From NCBI RefSeq assembly GCF_001500045.1, contig NZ_LQIX01000010.1:1-64000 (forward strand): 64,000 bases of DNA. Reading direction: 5' to 3'. Origin of the DNA: Mycobacterium sp. GA-1199. GTDB taxonomy: Bacteria; Actinomycetota; Actinomycetes; Mycobacteriales; Mycobacteriaceae. Every line of letters starts with the position of its first letter. Within the stretch, counting starts at the first letter, position 1. The notes under the pieces were generated by a model. It was not told the origin of the DNA, did no database searches, and worked only from the letters and a program-made list of their open reading frames with translations. Positions 46,360 to 54,167 of the stretch are shown in pieces. The position numbers and the translations under genes were made by a program.

Positions 46360-46908
46360 ATGCAAGTACGCCGAGTAGTGACCGGTCACGATTCGTCCGG
46401 CAAGTCCGTCTTTGTCAGCGACCAGAGCGTCGCACCGATTCAGACCATGCTGATGCCGGGCTTCGAGAACCACCTGCTGTGGGGCAGCGACCAGACATGT
46501 CGCTTCCCCGATGACGGTTCGATGCCCCAGTGGCACAACTACTTTCCGCCGATCGGGGGTTTTCGCTTCGCGCTGCTGACGCTGCCGCCGTCACACGGCG
46601 CCCAGGCCCCGGACGCCCTCGACATCGACGAGGCGATGGCCGAGATGGAGGAGAAGCTGCCCGGGATGCTCGGCTACATGGATTACACGGACCCGGGTAT
46701 GCACACCACGGACACCGTCGACTTCGAGGTGGTGCTCGAAGGCACGGTCGTTCTCGAACTCGACGACGGAGCCGAAGTGACCCTGCAACCGGGCGACACC
46801 GTCGTGCAGAACGGAACGCGGCACCGCTGGAAGAACCCAGGCGACACACCGGCCCGGATGGCGGTGTTCATCTGCGGCGCCGAGCACGCGAACGTCCCGC
46901 CGAAATAG
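46360..46908 (+). CDS. Cupin-domain protein
   Basis: A 182-residue protein with a single cupin barrel in the C-terminal half: VDFEVVLEGTVVLELDDG, LQPGDTVVQNGTRHRW. The first metal motif is weak (TTDTVDFEVV in place of HxH), so metal-dependent catalysis is doubtful. The N-terminal half (LLWGSDQ, MPQWHNYFPPIGGFR) is typical of the family of small cupins near aromatic or terpene catabolic genes. Divergent from the alkylsulfatase. Confidence 0.87.
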   Translation: MQVRRVVTGHDSSGKSVFVSDQSVAPIQTMLMPGFENHLLWGSDQTCRFPDDGSMPQWHNYFPPIGGFRFALLTLPPSHGAQAPDALDIDEAMAEMEEKLPGMLGYMDYTDPGMHTTDTVDFEVVLEGTVVLELDDGAEVTLQPGDTVVQNGTRHRWKNPGDTPARMAVFICGAEHANVPPK

Positions 46909-46916
46909 CCGCGCGG

Positions 46917-47330
46917 TCAGCCCTGGTGCTCGGCCAGCCACCGATCGGCCCGGCGTTTCGATGCGCGCGAGAGCCATGCGTCCTGGACGAGTTCGGTCAG
47001 TTCGACCCTTCCGATCTCCCGTAATCGGCTGGCGCGCACCAGGACCGAGGGATGGCCCTCGAAGCGGTCGGTCGTGAAGAACGGCGAGTCGGGATCCTGG
47101 ATGAGCGCGGCCTTGTCCATCTCCGATTCCACCCAGATCATGATCACGTCGGCGTAACGCTCGCCGGTATCCGGATCCTCGGCGTCGGGCTGGGGAGTGC
47201 GGAAGAACACGAACGACTTGCCGCCGACTTGGTAGATAGGGTTGCCCTTAGGCCCCTCGATGCGCTTGACGTGCGGCATCGACGCGGCGATCTCGTGGAC
47301 GTCGGCGACGCGCGCCGGCCGGTCACGCAT
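46917..47330 (-). CDS. MmcQ/YjbR-family DNA-binding-like protein
   Basis: A 137-residue protein: VADVHEIAASMPHVKRIEG, GNPIYQVGGKSFVFFRTP, FFTTDRFEGHPSVLV and LVQDAWLSRASKRRADRWL fit the MmcQ/YjbR fold. Function unknown. ATG 47330 overlaps the upstream phosphoesterase gene end by 8 nt, so they are cotranscribed. Confidence 0.85.
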   Translation of the reverse strand: MRDRPARVADVHEIAASMPHVKRIEGPKGNPIYQVGGKSFVFFRTPQPDAEDPDTGERYADVIMIWVESEMDKAALIQDPDSPFFTTDRFEGHPSVLVRASRLREIGRVELTELVQDAWLSRASKRRADRWLAEHQG

Positions 47331-47826
47331 CGCGGTCCAGTGCGTGCAGGATGACGTTGGAGAGCGTGCCATTGCGCACGGTGGCGGTCATGTATGTGCA
47401 GTGGGGCTGGCGCCGCCGGTCGGTTGGCGACCCCGGGTTCAGAAGTCGCAGACCGGTTTTCGTCGTCGTGTCCCACGGGATGTGGCTGTGGCCGAATATC
47501 AGCACGTCGGTGTCGGGATAGGCCTTGGCCATGCGTGCCTCGCGGCCGGTCGCCGCACCGGTTTCGTGGACGACGGTGAAGCGCAGCCCGGCGAGTGTGA
47601 CATCGGCTCGTTCGGGCAGCCGGCGGCGCAGTTCGGCGCCATCGTTGTTGCCCCAGCATGCGACGAGCCGCTTGGCGCGGGCCTCCAGCGCGTCGAGCAA
47701 CGACGGCTCCACCCAGTCGCCGGCATGCACCACCACGTCTGCCTTCGTCACTTCGTCCCAAACCCGTGCGGGCAGGTCCTTGGCGCGTTTGGGAACGTGA
47801 GTATCGGCGATCAACAACAGCCGCAC
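47323..47826 (-). CDS. YfcE/MJ0936-type metallophosphoesterase
   Basis: A 167-residue calcineurin-like phosphoesterase: LLIADTHVP (first metal motif DxH), VVHAGDW, CWGNNDG (GNxD), the late FGHSHIPW (GHTH) and LLNPGSP. Such small enzymes are phosphodiesterases. GTG 47826 is chosen over the TTG at 47844 because TAGATT stands exactly 7 nt before it. Confidence 0.9.
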   Translation of the reverse strand: MRLLLIADTHVPKRAKDLPARVWDEVTKADVVVHAGDWVEPSLLDALEARAKRLVACWGNNDGAELRRRLPERADVTLAGLRFTVVHETGAATGREARMAKAYPDTDVLIFGHSHIPWDTTTKTGLRLLNPGSPTDRRRQPHCTYMTATVRNGTLSNVILHALDRDA

Positions 47827-47833
47827 TGTTCCC

Positions 47834-47839
47834 AATCTA
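47834..47839 (-). promoter_or_regulatory. -10 box of the metallophosphoesterase gene (leaderless)
   Basis: TAGATT on the minus strand, 7 nt before GTG 47826; decides the start. Confidence 0.6.
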
Positions 47840-47862
47840 GCCAAAGCGGGTGCCGCCGTGGA

Positions 47863-48150
47863 TCATGCCCCCGGCTCCGGTGTCAGGTCACTCTCGGACT
47901 GAGCGCGCTTGCGCCGCGCCAGGTCGCGGTCTTCCTCGGCGGCCTTACGATGGCGGGCCGATGACTCCTCGTTCACTTCGGGAGCGGGGATGCCGCGGCG
48001 GATACCCTCTTGTTGCACCTCGGCGACTTCGTCGTGCATCTTCGCGGATCGCTCGAAGCTCGCCGCTGCGGACAGCCCGGCGCGCGCCGCGCGCTCACGG
48101 GCTGCCGCGGCGCGGCGCTCGGCTTGATTCGCTTCGTCGTCGGTGGCCAT
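47863..48150 (-). CDS. Small hydrophilic helical protein of unknown function
   Basis: A 95-residue protein, nearly all charged residues and alanine (ANQAERRAAAARERAARAG, RHRKAAEEDRDLARRKRAQ), predicted as one or two long helices or a coiled coil. No signal peptide and no known domain. A family of such short proteins exists in mycobacteria. ATG 48150 is the first methionine of the coherent part. Confidence 0.72.
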   Translation of the reverse strand: MATDDEANQAERRAAAARERAARAGLSAAASFERSAKMHDEVAEVQQEGIRRGIPAPEVNEESSARHRKAAEEDRDLARRKRAQSESDLTPEPGA

Positions 48151-48251
48151 GACGCACTGAATACCCCGACTCCCCTGCCGCAATCGAAGCCGCTGCGTCC
48201 ACGCCCGCTGGTCGGTAATCTGCGCACTGCGACGCGTGGGGGAGGGATCCA

Positions 48252-48986
48252 ATGCGGCTCGTGATCACTGCGATGGTTGGCGCTCTGGCGATGATGATGA
48301 TGATCGGCTGCGGCTCGAATAGCGACACGGCCGCGACGACTCAGGCATCTCCCCCGTCGATGTTGGCGCAATCGCCGTCATCGTCCACGGCGTCCGCTGC
48401 GCCGACGCCGCAGGGGCCGCCGCCCGGCTATGTCAGTCGTGCGACGTGGACCGACGGTCCCTGGCCGCTGACTATCGACGAGGCCGTGCTCGAATGCCAG
48501 GGTGACAACCTGGTGACAATCGCAGTGGGAGAATCGAAGTACGCCTTGAACGCAGCGGCTATGCGAACAGGTCTGCCGGACTATGCCGACGAGATCGGCG
48601 CTCCCGATCCCGCGAAGCCAGGTGCACATATTGATGCGAGGACGCTGATCGAGAAGGGGCTGGCGCTGTGCGGCGCCGGTACCACGCCAAGCGCACCGAG
48701 TGGCGACTCGAACCGACCGGCGGGTCTGGTGGAACGCGCGACGTGGACCGAAGGACCGTGGCCGTTCACCGTCGACTCCGCCACATTGATGTGCACGAAG
48801 GGAGCGGGCGGCGAACGGGTGACCGTCGTCGCCGATCGCGAGATGTACGCCCTCAACGGAACGGCGAGGGCCGCGAACCTCTGGCCGCCCTTCGACCCGA
48901 TCTGGCGCGACGACCCGAACGCTCCTGGGGTCAAGGTGGACATCGGCCCGATGATCGATCGCGGACTTGCGTTGTGCGGCGGCTGA
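48252..48986 (+). CDS. Lipoprotein with two tandem DUF2511-like domains
   Basis: A 244-residue protein: signal segment, lipobox MIGC (C20), a Ser/Thr/Pro-rich linker, then two similar domains. Repeat 1 has [19 protein letters not shown] and IEKGLALCG. Repeat 2 has [19 protein letters not shown] and IDRGLALCG. Each keeps one cysteine pair. The pattern resembles DUF2511 of other actinobacterial exported proteins. Function unknown. Confidence 0.85.
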   Translation: MRLVITAMVGALAMMMMIGCGSNSDTAATTQASPPSMLAQSPSSSTASAAPTPQGPPPGYVSRATWTDGPWPLTIDEAVLECQGDNLVTIAVGESKYALNAAAMRTGLPDYADEIGAPDPAKPGAHIDARTLIEKGLALCGAGTTPSAPSGDSNRPAGLVERATWTEGPWPFTVDSATLMCTKGAGGERVTVVADREMYALNGTARAANLWPPFDPIWRDDPNAPGVKVDIGPMIDRGLALCGG

Positions 48987-49001
48987 CTCTAAGTCGATGA
49001 G

Positions 49002-49074
49002 CGCGCCCGGAGAGACTCGAACTCCCAACCTTCTGATCCGTAGTCAGATGCTCTATCCGTTGAGCTACGGGCGC
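49002..49074 (-). tRNA. tRNA-Arg (anticodon ACG)
   Basis: A 73-nt cloverleaf on the minus strand: acceptor GCGCCCG/CGGGCGC, anticodon stem CTGA(C)/GATCAG region with loop CTACGGA giving ACG, T-loop GAGTTCGAGTC. This is the TadA substrate whose A34 becomes inosine, and tadA is also in the window. Confidence 0.96.
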
Positions 49075-49116
49075 ATGGTCGATCTTCAGTTGTCGGCTGA
49101 CGCTGTCAACCGTGGC

Positions 49117-49204
49117 GGAGGCGAGAGGATTTGAACCTCCGGTCGCCTTTGAGGGCGACAACTCATTAGCAGTGAGCCCCATTCGGCCGCTCTGGCACGC
49201 CTCC
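49117..49204 (-). tRNA. tRNA-Ser (anticodon GCT)
   Basis: An 88-nt class II tRNA on the minus strand: acceptor GGAGGCG/CGCCTCC, stem CTCA/TGAG with loop CTGCTAA giving anticodon GCT, long variable arm (GTCGCC...GGCGAC), T-arm GAGGTTCAAATCC. It reads AGC and AGU. Confidence 0.96.
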
Positions 49205-49275
49205 TGACGATTACCGCCGATCCGACAGCGTACACATGGGCCACTGCGCGAGGCAAAGCGCACTCGGCCGACCCA

Positions 49276-49281
49276 TAAACT
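49276..49281 (+). promoter_or_regulatory. -10 box of hisC2 (leaderless)
   Basis: TAAACT ends 6 nt before GTG 49288 and supports that start. Confidence 0.6.
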
Positions 49282-49287
49282 GGTGCG

Positions 49288-50343
49288 GTGACCGTCCGGC
49301 TGCGCCCCGAACTGGCTGATCTGCCCGCTTACACGCCCGGCAGGACGGTTCCCGGCGCGATCAAGATCGCCAGCAACGAGACGGTGCATCCCCCGCTGCC
49401 GAGCGTGCGGTCCGCGATCGAGGACGCCGTCGGCACCATCAACCGATACCCGGACAACGGCTACGTAGAGCTCCGCGAGCGACTCGCCAAGCACGTCAAC
49501 TTCGCTCCCGAGCACATCTCGGTGGGCTGCGGGTCGGTCAGCCTGTGTCAGCAGTTGATCCAGATCACCTCAACCGTCGGCGACGAGGTGCTGTTCGGCT
49601 GGCGCAGCTTCGAGATCTACCCACTGCAGGTGCGAACGGCGGGGGCCACGCCCGTGCCGGTGCCGCTGACCGACCACACGCACGACCTCGACGCCATGCT
49701 GGCCGCGATCACCGACCGCACCCGGCTGATCTTCGTGTGCAATCCGAACAACCCGACGGGCACCGTTGTCGCACCCGACGCGCTCGCCCGCTTCGTCTCC
49801 GCGGTGCCGCCGCACATCGCGATCGCGCTCGACGAGGCCTACGTCGAGTACATTCGCGAGCCGATGGTTCCCGACAGCCTGGGGCTGGTCCGCGCCCATC
49901 CCAACCTCGTTGTGCTGCGGACGTTTTCGAAGGCCTACGGGCTGGCGGGTCTGCGGGTGGGCTACGCGGTGGGCGACCCGGATCTGATCACCGCGATCGG
50001 AAAGGTTTACGTGCCGTTCACCGCGACCAGCGTGTCGCAGGCCGCCGCGATCGCGTCGCTGGACGTCGCCGACGAGCTACTCGAGCGCACCGACGCCGTC
50101 GTCGCCGAGCGCACCCGGGTCACAGCGGAACTGCGCGCCGCCGGCTACACCGTGCCCGACTCACAGGCCAACTTCGTCTGGCTCCCCTTGCCCGGCCGGG
50201 CCCAGCAGTTCGCAGAGGCCTCGGCGGACAACCGCATCATCGTGCGGCCCTACGGGGACGACGGCGTACGCGTCACCGTCGCCGCAACGCACGAGAACGA
50301 TGCGTTCCTCGATTTCGCCCGCCGATGGATAGGACAGACATGA
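49288..50343 (+). CDS. hisC2: Histidinol-phosphate/aromatic amino acid aminotransferase
   Basis: A 351-residue fold-type I aminotransferase: SVGCGSVSLCQQLI, FVCNPNNPTGT, ALDEAYVEYI, and the Schiff-base lysine K215 in RTFSKAYGLAGLR. Homologue of Rv3772 (HisC2/Pat), which in mycobacteria acts mainly on aromatic amino acids (phenylpyruvate, hydroxyphenylpyruvate), the step after the tyrA reaction. Overlaps the downstream gene by ATGA, so the two are coupled. Confidence 0.93.
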   Translation: MTVRLRPELADLPAYTPGRTVPGAIKIASNETVHPPLPSVRSAIEDAVGTINRYPDNGYVELRERLAKHVNFAPEHISVGCGSVSLCQQLIQITSTVGDEVLFGWRSFEIYPLQVRTAGATPVPVPLTDHTHDLDAMLAAITDRTRLIFVCNPNNPTGTVVAPDALARFVSAVPPHIAIALDEAYVEYIREPMVPDSLGLVRAHPNLVVLRTFSKAYGLAGLRVGYAVGDPDLITAIGKVYVPFTATSVSQAAAIASLDVADELLERTDAVVAERTRVTAELRAAGYTVPDSQANFVWLPLPGRAQQFAEASADNRIIVRPYGDDGVRVTVAATHENDAFLDFARRWIGQT

Positions 50344-50801
50344 GCGACGCCCGCGAGATCTTCACCGAACTCAAGGAGCGCACCGATACTATCTCCGACG
50401 CCGAACTCGACGACTTCTGGTCGACTCTGCAGCCGGCCACCATCGACTTCATGATCGGGGAGTGGAAGGGCGGCGAGTTCCACACCGGCCACAAGGCCAA
50501 CGGATTCATGGAGCGCCTCAACTGGTTCGGTAAGACGTTCGCATCGCCGAGCGACGCGAAGCCCCTGGTGTGCCTGGACGCCGACGGCAACAAGTTCTCC
50601 AACACCGAGGCGATGAAGGGTGAAGCCAGCCTGTGGATGGAGGAGTTCCGCGGAGAGGTGACGGCGTCGATGGTCTACGACGGCGCACCCGTGCATGACC
50701 ACTTCAAGGTCGTCGATGAGAACGCCGTCGTCGGCATCATGAACGGCAAGGGCGCACTCGACGGCACCCGGCACCTCTACTTCTACCTCGAACGGCTGTA
50801 G
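50340..50801 (+). CDS. GXWXG/DUF4334 protein
   Basis: A 153-residue protein. MIGEWKGGEF carries the GXWXG motif, and the C-terminal half (KPLVCLDADG, EASLWMEEFRGEVTASMVYDG, DHFKVVDENAVVGIMNGKG, YFYLERL) is DUF4334. The fold is probably a lipocalin-like barrel. Function unknown. Translationally coupled to hisC2. Confidence 0.87.
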   Translation: MSDAREIFTELKERTDTISDAELDDFWSTLQPATIDFMIGEWKGGEFHTGHKANGFMERLNWFGKTFASPSDAKPLVCLDADGNKFSNTEAMKGEASLWMEEFRGEVTASMVYDGAPVHDHFKVVDENAVVGIMNGKGALDGTRHLYFYLERL

Positions 50802-50815
50802 CGCTCGCGAGATCA

Positions 50816-50856
50816 ACACCAGGGTCGTCAGGATGGGCGATCCACGACCCTGGTGT
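50816..50856. terminator. Perfect 13-bp stem-loop between convergent genes
   Basis: ACACCAGGGTCGT (50816-50828) pairs with ACGACCCTGGTGT (50844-50856) across a 15-nt loop, 15 bp after the DUF4334 stop. No T-run. It stands between two converging genes and probably works as a bidirectional terminator; CCTCGCGAAG is also duplicated just after it. Confidence 0.6.
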
Positions 50857-50889
50857 ACGCCTCGCGAAGTGGCTAAGCCTCGCGAAGCC

Positions 50890-51468
50890 CTAGGCCCGCC
50901 GACCGGTAAAGGCGAGCAACCGCGTCAGCGCATCCGCGTCGTCGGCGACGTCGATCGCGTCATCGAAGCCGGCATTCACCCGGCCATCAGGCGTGATGAT
51001 CTTGCGGGCCAGCCCCAGCACGTAGTCGGACAAGGATTCGGGAGCGCTGACCTCGCGGCCCACAGCTGCGGCGTAGTCCCAGGCATGCACCAGGAACTCG
51101 AGCGACAGGATGCCCACCATCATCCTGGCCGGCACGTCGTTCCCGGCGAAGTCCACGGTGCCCTCCAATCCGCGACGCTGCCAGGCGTCCAGCGCTGCCC
51201 GCGCCGCGAACACCACCTGCTGCTCGATCGGCGCGTCGTGGTCGCGTTCGCCGAATTCCGCACCTGCCATCGCACCGAGCGTCGCGATCGAGTTGAGCAG
51301 GTGGTCGGTCAGCGCTGCCACGTCGAACTCCCGACACGGTGTCTGCTTGTGCAGATCGTCGGCAGCGATGCCGTGCAGCACGTGCTGCAGGACAGCGAAG
51401 GATTTCTCGGCACTTCGCAGTTCGTCGGTCGGCGGTGAATCGGGTCCTGCGCGCAAGTCGTCGGGCAT
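50890..51468 (-). CDS. TIGR03086-type DinB/maleylpyruvate-isomerase-like protein (Rv3773c homologue)
   Basis: A 192-residue four-helix protein. TPCREFDVAALTDHLLNSI is the N-terminal TIGR03086 block with the first metal histidine. A second histidine lies in ILSLEFLVHAWDYAAAVG, the third-helix motif of the mycothiol-dependent maleylpyruvate isomerase-like and DinB fold. Probably a mycothiol-dependent metalloenzyme with unknown substrate. Confidence 0.87.
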   Translation of the reverse strand: MPDDLRAGPDSPPTDELRSAEKSFAVLQHVLHGIAADDLHKQTPCREFDVAALTDHLLNSIATLGAMAGAEFGERDHDAPIEQQVVFAARAALDAWQRRGLEGTVDFAGNDVPARMMVGILSLEFLVHAWDYAAAVGREVSAPESLSDYVLGLARKIITPDGRVNAGFDDAIDVADDADALTRLLAFTGRRA

Positions 51469-51496
51469 GACGCCACGCTACGTCGCCGACGGGCGT

Positions 51497-51502
51497 TATC
51501 GT
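51497..51502 (+). promoter_or_regulatory. -10 box of the lipoprotein gene at 51510 (leaderless)
   Basis: TATCGT ends 7 nt before ATG 51510. Confidence 0.5.
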
Positions 51503-51509
51503 TGCCGAG

Positions 51510-51947
51510 ATGAGGACGCACGTGCGAGTGGCGGCGGCGGTGCTGGTGCTCGCCGGTGTCGCGACGGGATGCTCGCGCACCACCGAGGGCTCCGTCGCGA
51601 TGACGACCGAGCCGGGGCCGCCGTTGACCACCTCGCCGGCCCGGCCGACGTCGCCGTCGATTCCCGGGCTGCCCGACATCGGGCTTCCCGACATCCCGCT
51701 GCCGACACGCAACACCGACATCCCGGTCGTGCCCGCGCCGCCGAACGCCTTGTCCATGCAGTGCTCGGAGTACAACGGGCTCGACGAGGCGACCCAGGTC
51801 GCCGTGATCCGCGAGATCCTCAACCAGGAGGGCAACCCGCTCGGGCCCGACGGAGAGGGCATCGGCCAGATGCTGGTCGACGCCGCCTGCCAGTTCCTAC
51901 CCAGCGCCACCGTGAACGAGGTGCTCCTGGGCAAGCCGCCGCCGTGA
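51510..51947 (+). CDS. Lipoprotein of unknown function
   Basis: A 145-residue lipoprotein: signal peptide and lipobox VATGC (C21). A Pro/Thr-rich linker follows with a GLPDIGLPDIPLP repeat, then a small helical domain (MQCSEYNGLDEATQVAVIRE, QMLVDAACQFL) with two cysteines. No family recognised. Such linker-plus-domain lipoproteins are common in mycobacteria. Confidence 0.8.
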   Translation: MRTHVRVAAAVLVLAGVATGCSRTTEGSVAMTTEPGPPLTTSPARPTSPSIPGLPDIGLPDIPLPTRNTDIPVVPAPPNALSMQCSEYNGLDEATQVAVIREILNQEGNPLGPDGEGIGQMLVDAACQFLPSATVNEVLLGKPPP

Positions 51948-51978
51948 GCGGTGTCGTGACCAACTAGCGTCGTGCCCC

Positions 51979-52794
51979 ATGGGTGAGACCTACGAATCCG
52001 TCACCGTTGACATCTCCGACCACGTCGCGCGGGTGACGCTGATCGGACCCGGCAAGGGCAACGCCATGGGCCCGGCGTTCTGGGCCGAGATGCCCGAGGT
52101 GTTCGGCACGCTGGACGCCGATCCGGAGGTGCGCGCCATCGTGCTGACCGGTTCTGGCAAGAACTTCAGCTACGGGCTCGACCTCGCGGCGATGGGCGGC
52201 AGCATGCCCGGCCTCGATGCCGGCGCGAAGGCCCGACTCGGATTCCACACCACCTTGACGAAGATGCAGGGCGCGATCAACGCGGTCGCCGACTGCCGCA
52301 CCCCCACCATCGCCTCGGTGCACGGCTGGTGCATCGGCGGCGGCGTGGACCTGATCAGCGCTGTGGACATCCGATACGCCAGCGCCGACGCGAAGTTCTC
52401 CGTGCGCGAGGTGAAGCTGGCGATCGTCGCCGACGTGGGCTCACTGGCGCGACTGCCGCTGATCCTGTCCGACGGGCACCTGCGCGAACTGACACTGACG
52501 GGCAAGGACATCGACGCCGCCCGCGCCGAGAAAATCGGTCTGGTCAACAACGTGTACGACGACGCCGACGCCTCGCTTGCCGCGGCGCACGCCACCGCCG
52601 CTGAGATCGCCGCCAACCCGCCACTGACGGTGCACGGCATCAAGGACGTGCTCGACCAGCAGCGCATCGCCCGGGTCTCGGAGAGCTTGCGGTATGTGGC
52701 CGCGTGGAATTCGGCGTTCCTGCCGTCGAAGGATCTGGGCGAAGCGGTGACCGCGATGTTCGAGAAGCGGCCGCCCGAATTCACCGGCGAATAG
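51979..52794 (+). CDS. echA21: Enoyl-CoA hydratase/isomerase family protein EchA21
   Basis: A 271-residue crotonase-fold protein. NFSYGLDLAAMGGS and SVHGWCIGGGVDLISAVDIRYA are the two oxyanion-hole segments, and EVKLAIVADVGSLARLP is the family helix. An acidic residue of the hydratase type is not obvious at the usual second-Glu position (VADVGS has Asp), as in dienoyl-CoA isomerases. Homologue of Rv3774. The last 14 bp overlap the convergent epimerase gene. Confidence 0.9.
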   Translation: MGETYESVTVDISDHVARVTLIGPGKGNAMGPAFWAEMPEVFGTLDADPEVRAIVLTGSGKNFSYGLDLAAMGGSMPGLDAGAKARLGFHTTLTKMQGAINAVADCRTPTIASVHGWCIGGGVDLISAVDIRYASADAKFSVREVKLAIVADVGSLARLPLILSDGHLRELTLTGKDIDAARAEKIGLVNNVYDDADASLAAAHATAAEIAANPPLTVHGIKDVLDQQRIARVSESLRYVAAWNSAFLPSKDLGEAVTAMFEKRPPEFTGE

Positions 52795-53689
52795 GCGTCC
52801 AACCGAGTTCGGACTTGGCCTTGGCATTCGACAGCGGAAGCCAGGTGTCGCCGAATGCGGTGACACCGTAGGGTGCGGCGAGCTTGACCACCGCACGCGG
52901 AATGCGTAGCTGTCGAGGCCGTCCGAGCTTGTCGCCCAACTCGCGGATGTAGCCGTTGAACGACTGCGGCCGGTCGTCGACGATGTTGTAGATCTGGCCG
53001 CCCCGTCCGCGGTCGAGCGCGGCCGCCGTGGCCTTCGCGACGTCATCGATGTGGATCCAGGACACGATGCCGCCACCACCCATGTCCAGCGCCAGCCGCC
53101 ATCTCGCCATCCGAGTGAACAACTCGTCGTGCGGCACACCCGGTCCGTAGAAAGCGCCGTAGCGCAACACGATTCCTTCTGTGTCACTGTGTTCCCCGGA
53201 CGTCATGACCTTCTGCTCCATCCCACGCAAAGCCGCCAGCATCGCCTCTCCACCAGGCGGAGCCGGGCCGGGATAGGGGTCGCTCTCGTCCATCAGCGCC
53301 GGGCCGGTGGTCGGATAGCCATACGCGAACATCACCGATTCGGCAACGACGCGGCGGACACCGGCACGCTGCGCGGCGGCCAGCAGGTTCGGCGCACCGG
53401 TCCCCCACAACCTTCTCGCGGGCTCGAAGTCCTTGACCCGCATGGGTCCCCGCTTCGGCAGCGTGGTCAGCAGCGACACCACGACCTCAGGACCGATATC
53501 GGCGACCGCCTTATCGATATCGTCGGCGTCGAACACGTCGACGGCAACGGGTTTGGCACCCGCGGCGGCGAGCGCGCCGGTCTTGTTCGGTGACCGCGTC
53601 AGCCCGATGACCTCGTGGCCGCGGGCGTCGAGCTCACGCAGCAGCGGAAGGCCGGGCACGCTCGTCGCGCCGGCAACCAGGACTCGCAC
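52781..53689 (-). CDS. NAD-dependent epimerase/dehydratase (extended SDR)
   Basis: A 302-residue extended SDR: RVLVAGATSVPGLPLLREL nucleotide-binding loop (GATSxPG in place of GxxGxxG), VAVDVFDADDI, RRVVAESVMFAYG, GIVLRYGAFYGPG and SWIHIDDVAKATAAAL. The usual catalytic YxxxK is not evident (MFAYGYPTTG), so substrate and activity are uncertain. GTG 53689 has GAGGAGG and overlaps the membrane protein stop at 53689-53691. Confidence 0.87.
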   Translation of the reverse strand: MRVLVAGATSVPGLPLLRELDARGHEVIGLTRSPNKTGALAAAGAKPVAVDVFDADDIDKAVADIGPEVVVSLLTTLPKRGPMRVKDFEPARRLWGTGAPNLLAAAQRAGVRRVVAESVMFAYGYPTTGPALMDESDPYPGPAPPGGEAMLAALRGMEQKVMTSGEHSDTEGIVLRYGAFYGPGVPHDELFTRMARWRLALDMGGGGIVSWIHIDDVAKATAAALDRGRGGQIYNIVDDRPQSFNGYIRELGDKLGRPRQLRIPRAVVKLAAPYGVTAFGDTWLPLSNAKAKSELGWTPIRR

Positions 53690-54099
53690 TATGGCCTCCT
53701 CTCGGCAATGAGGCTGGCCCGCAATGCGATCGCCAGTATCGCGGTGGTGAATACCAGACCGCCCGCCTCCAGCCAACCGACCCAGTCACCCGCGCCGTGG
53801 TGCGGGTCGATGATGTGACTGAGCGAGTGCAGTGCCCAGTGCAGCGTCGCGAACGCCAGTGCCGGAGTGCGCCACCGCGGCCACCGCACTGCAGCGAGCA
53901 GCATGAGCCCCTGCGGAATCTCGAAGGTGGCTGTGTCGAAGATGTAGTGGTCGTTGCGCGTGCCGAAGTTACCGAGCGTGTCGAAGAACGCGCCAGGGGC
54001 GAACATCATGAACAGCCCCACAGCCAAGGAGTAGAGCCCGAACACGATGAGCGTCACCTCGACGAACCCGGCCCTTGTGCGCGTCGGTGTCGATGTCAT
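53689..54099 (-). CDS. Four-helix membrane protein of unknown function
   Basis: A 136-residue integral membrane protein with four hydrophobic segments (about 12-32, 55-72, 78-97, 108-128). LFMMFAPGAFFDTLGNFG and HWALHSLSHIIDPH are conserved in a family next to SDR or epimerase genes. Coupled to the downstream epimerase by overlap. Divergent from the MocR regulator. Confidence 0.82.
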   Translation of the reverse strand: MTSTPTRTRAGFVEVTLIVFGLYSLAVGLFMMFAPGAFFDTLGNFGTRNDHYIFDTATFEIPQGLMLLAAVRWPRWRTPALAFATLHWALHSLSHIIDPHHGAGDWVGWLEAGGLVFTTAILAIALRASLIAERRP

Positions 54100-54133
54100 A
54101 CGGTCACGCTAGTTCGTCACTGGCCTCAAGATA

Positions 54134-54167
54134 GGCACCACTTTGACAGTGAAATCGGGTACCACTT
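54134..54167 (+). promoter_or_regulatory. Candidate MocR operator (direct repeats)
   Basis: GGCACCACTT (54134-54143) and GGTACCACTT (54158-54167) are direct repeats 24 bp apart, the arrangement bound by MocR/PdxR-type regulators. The second copy lies inside the beginning of the coding region if GTG 54149 is right. Confidence 0.5.
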
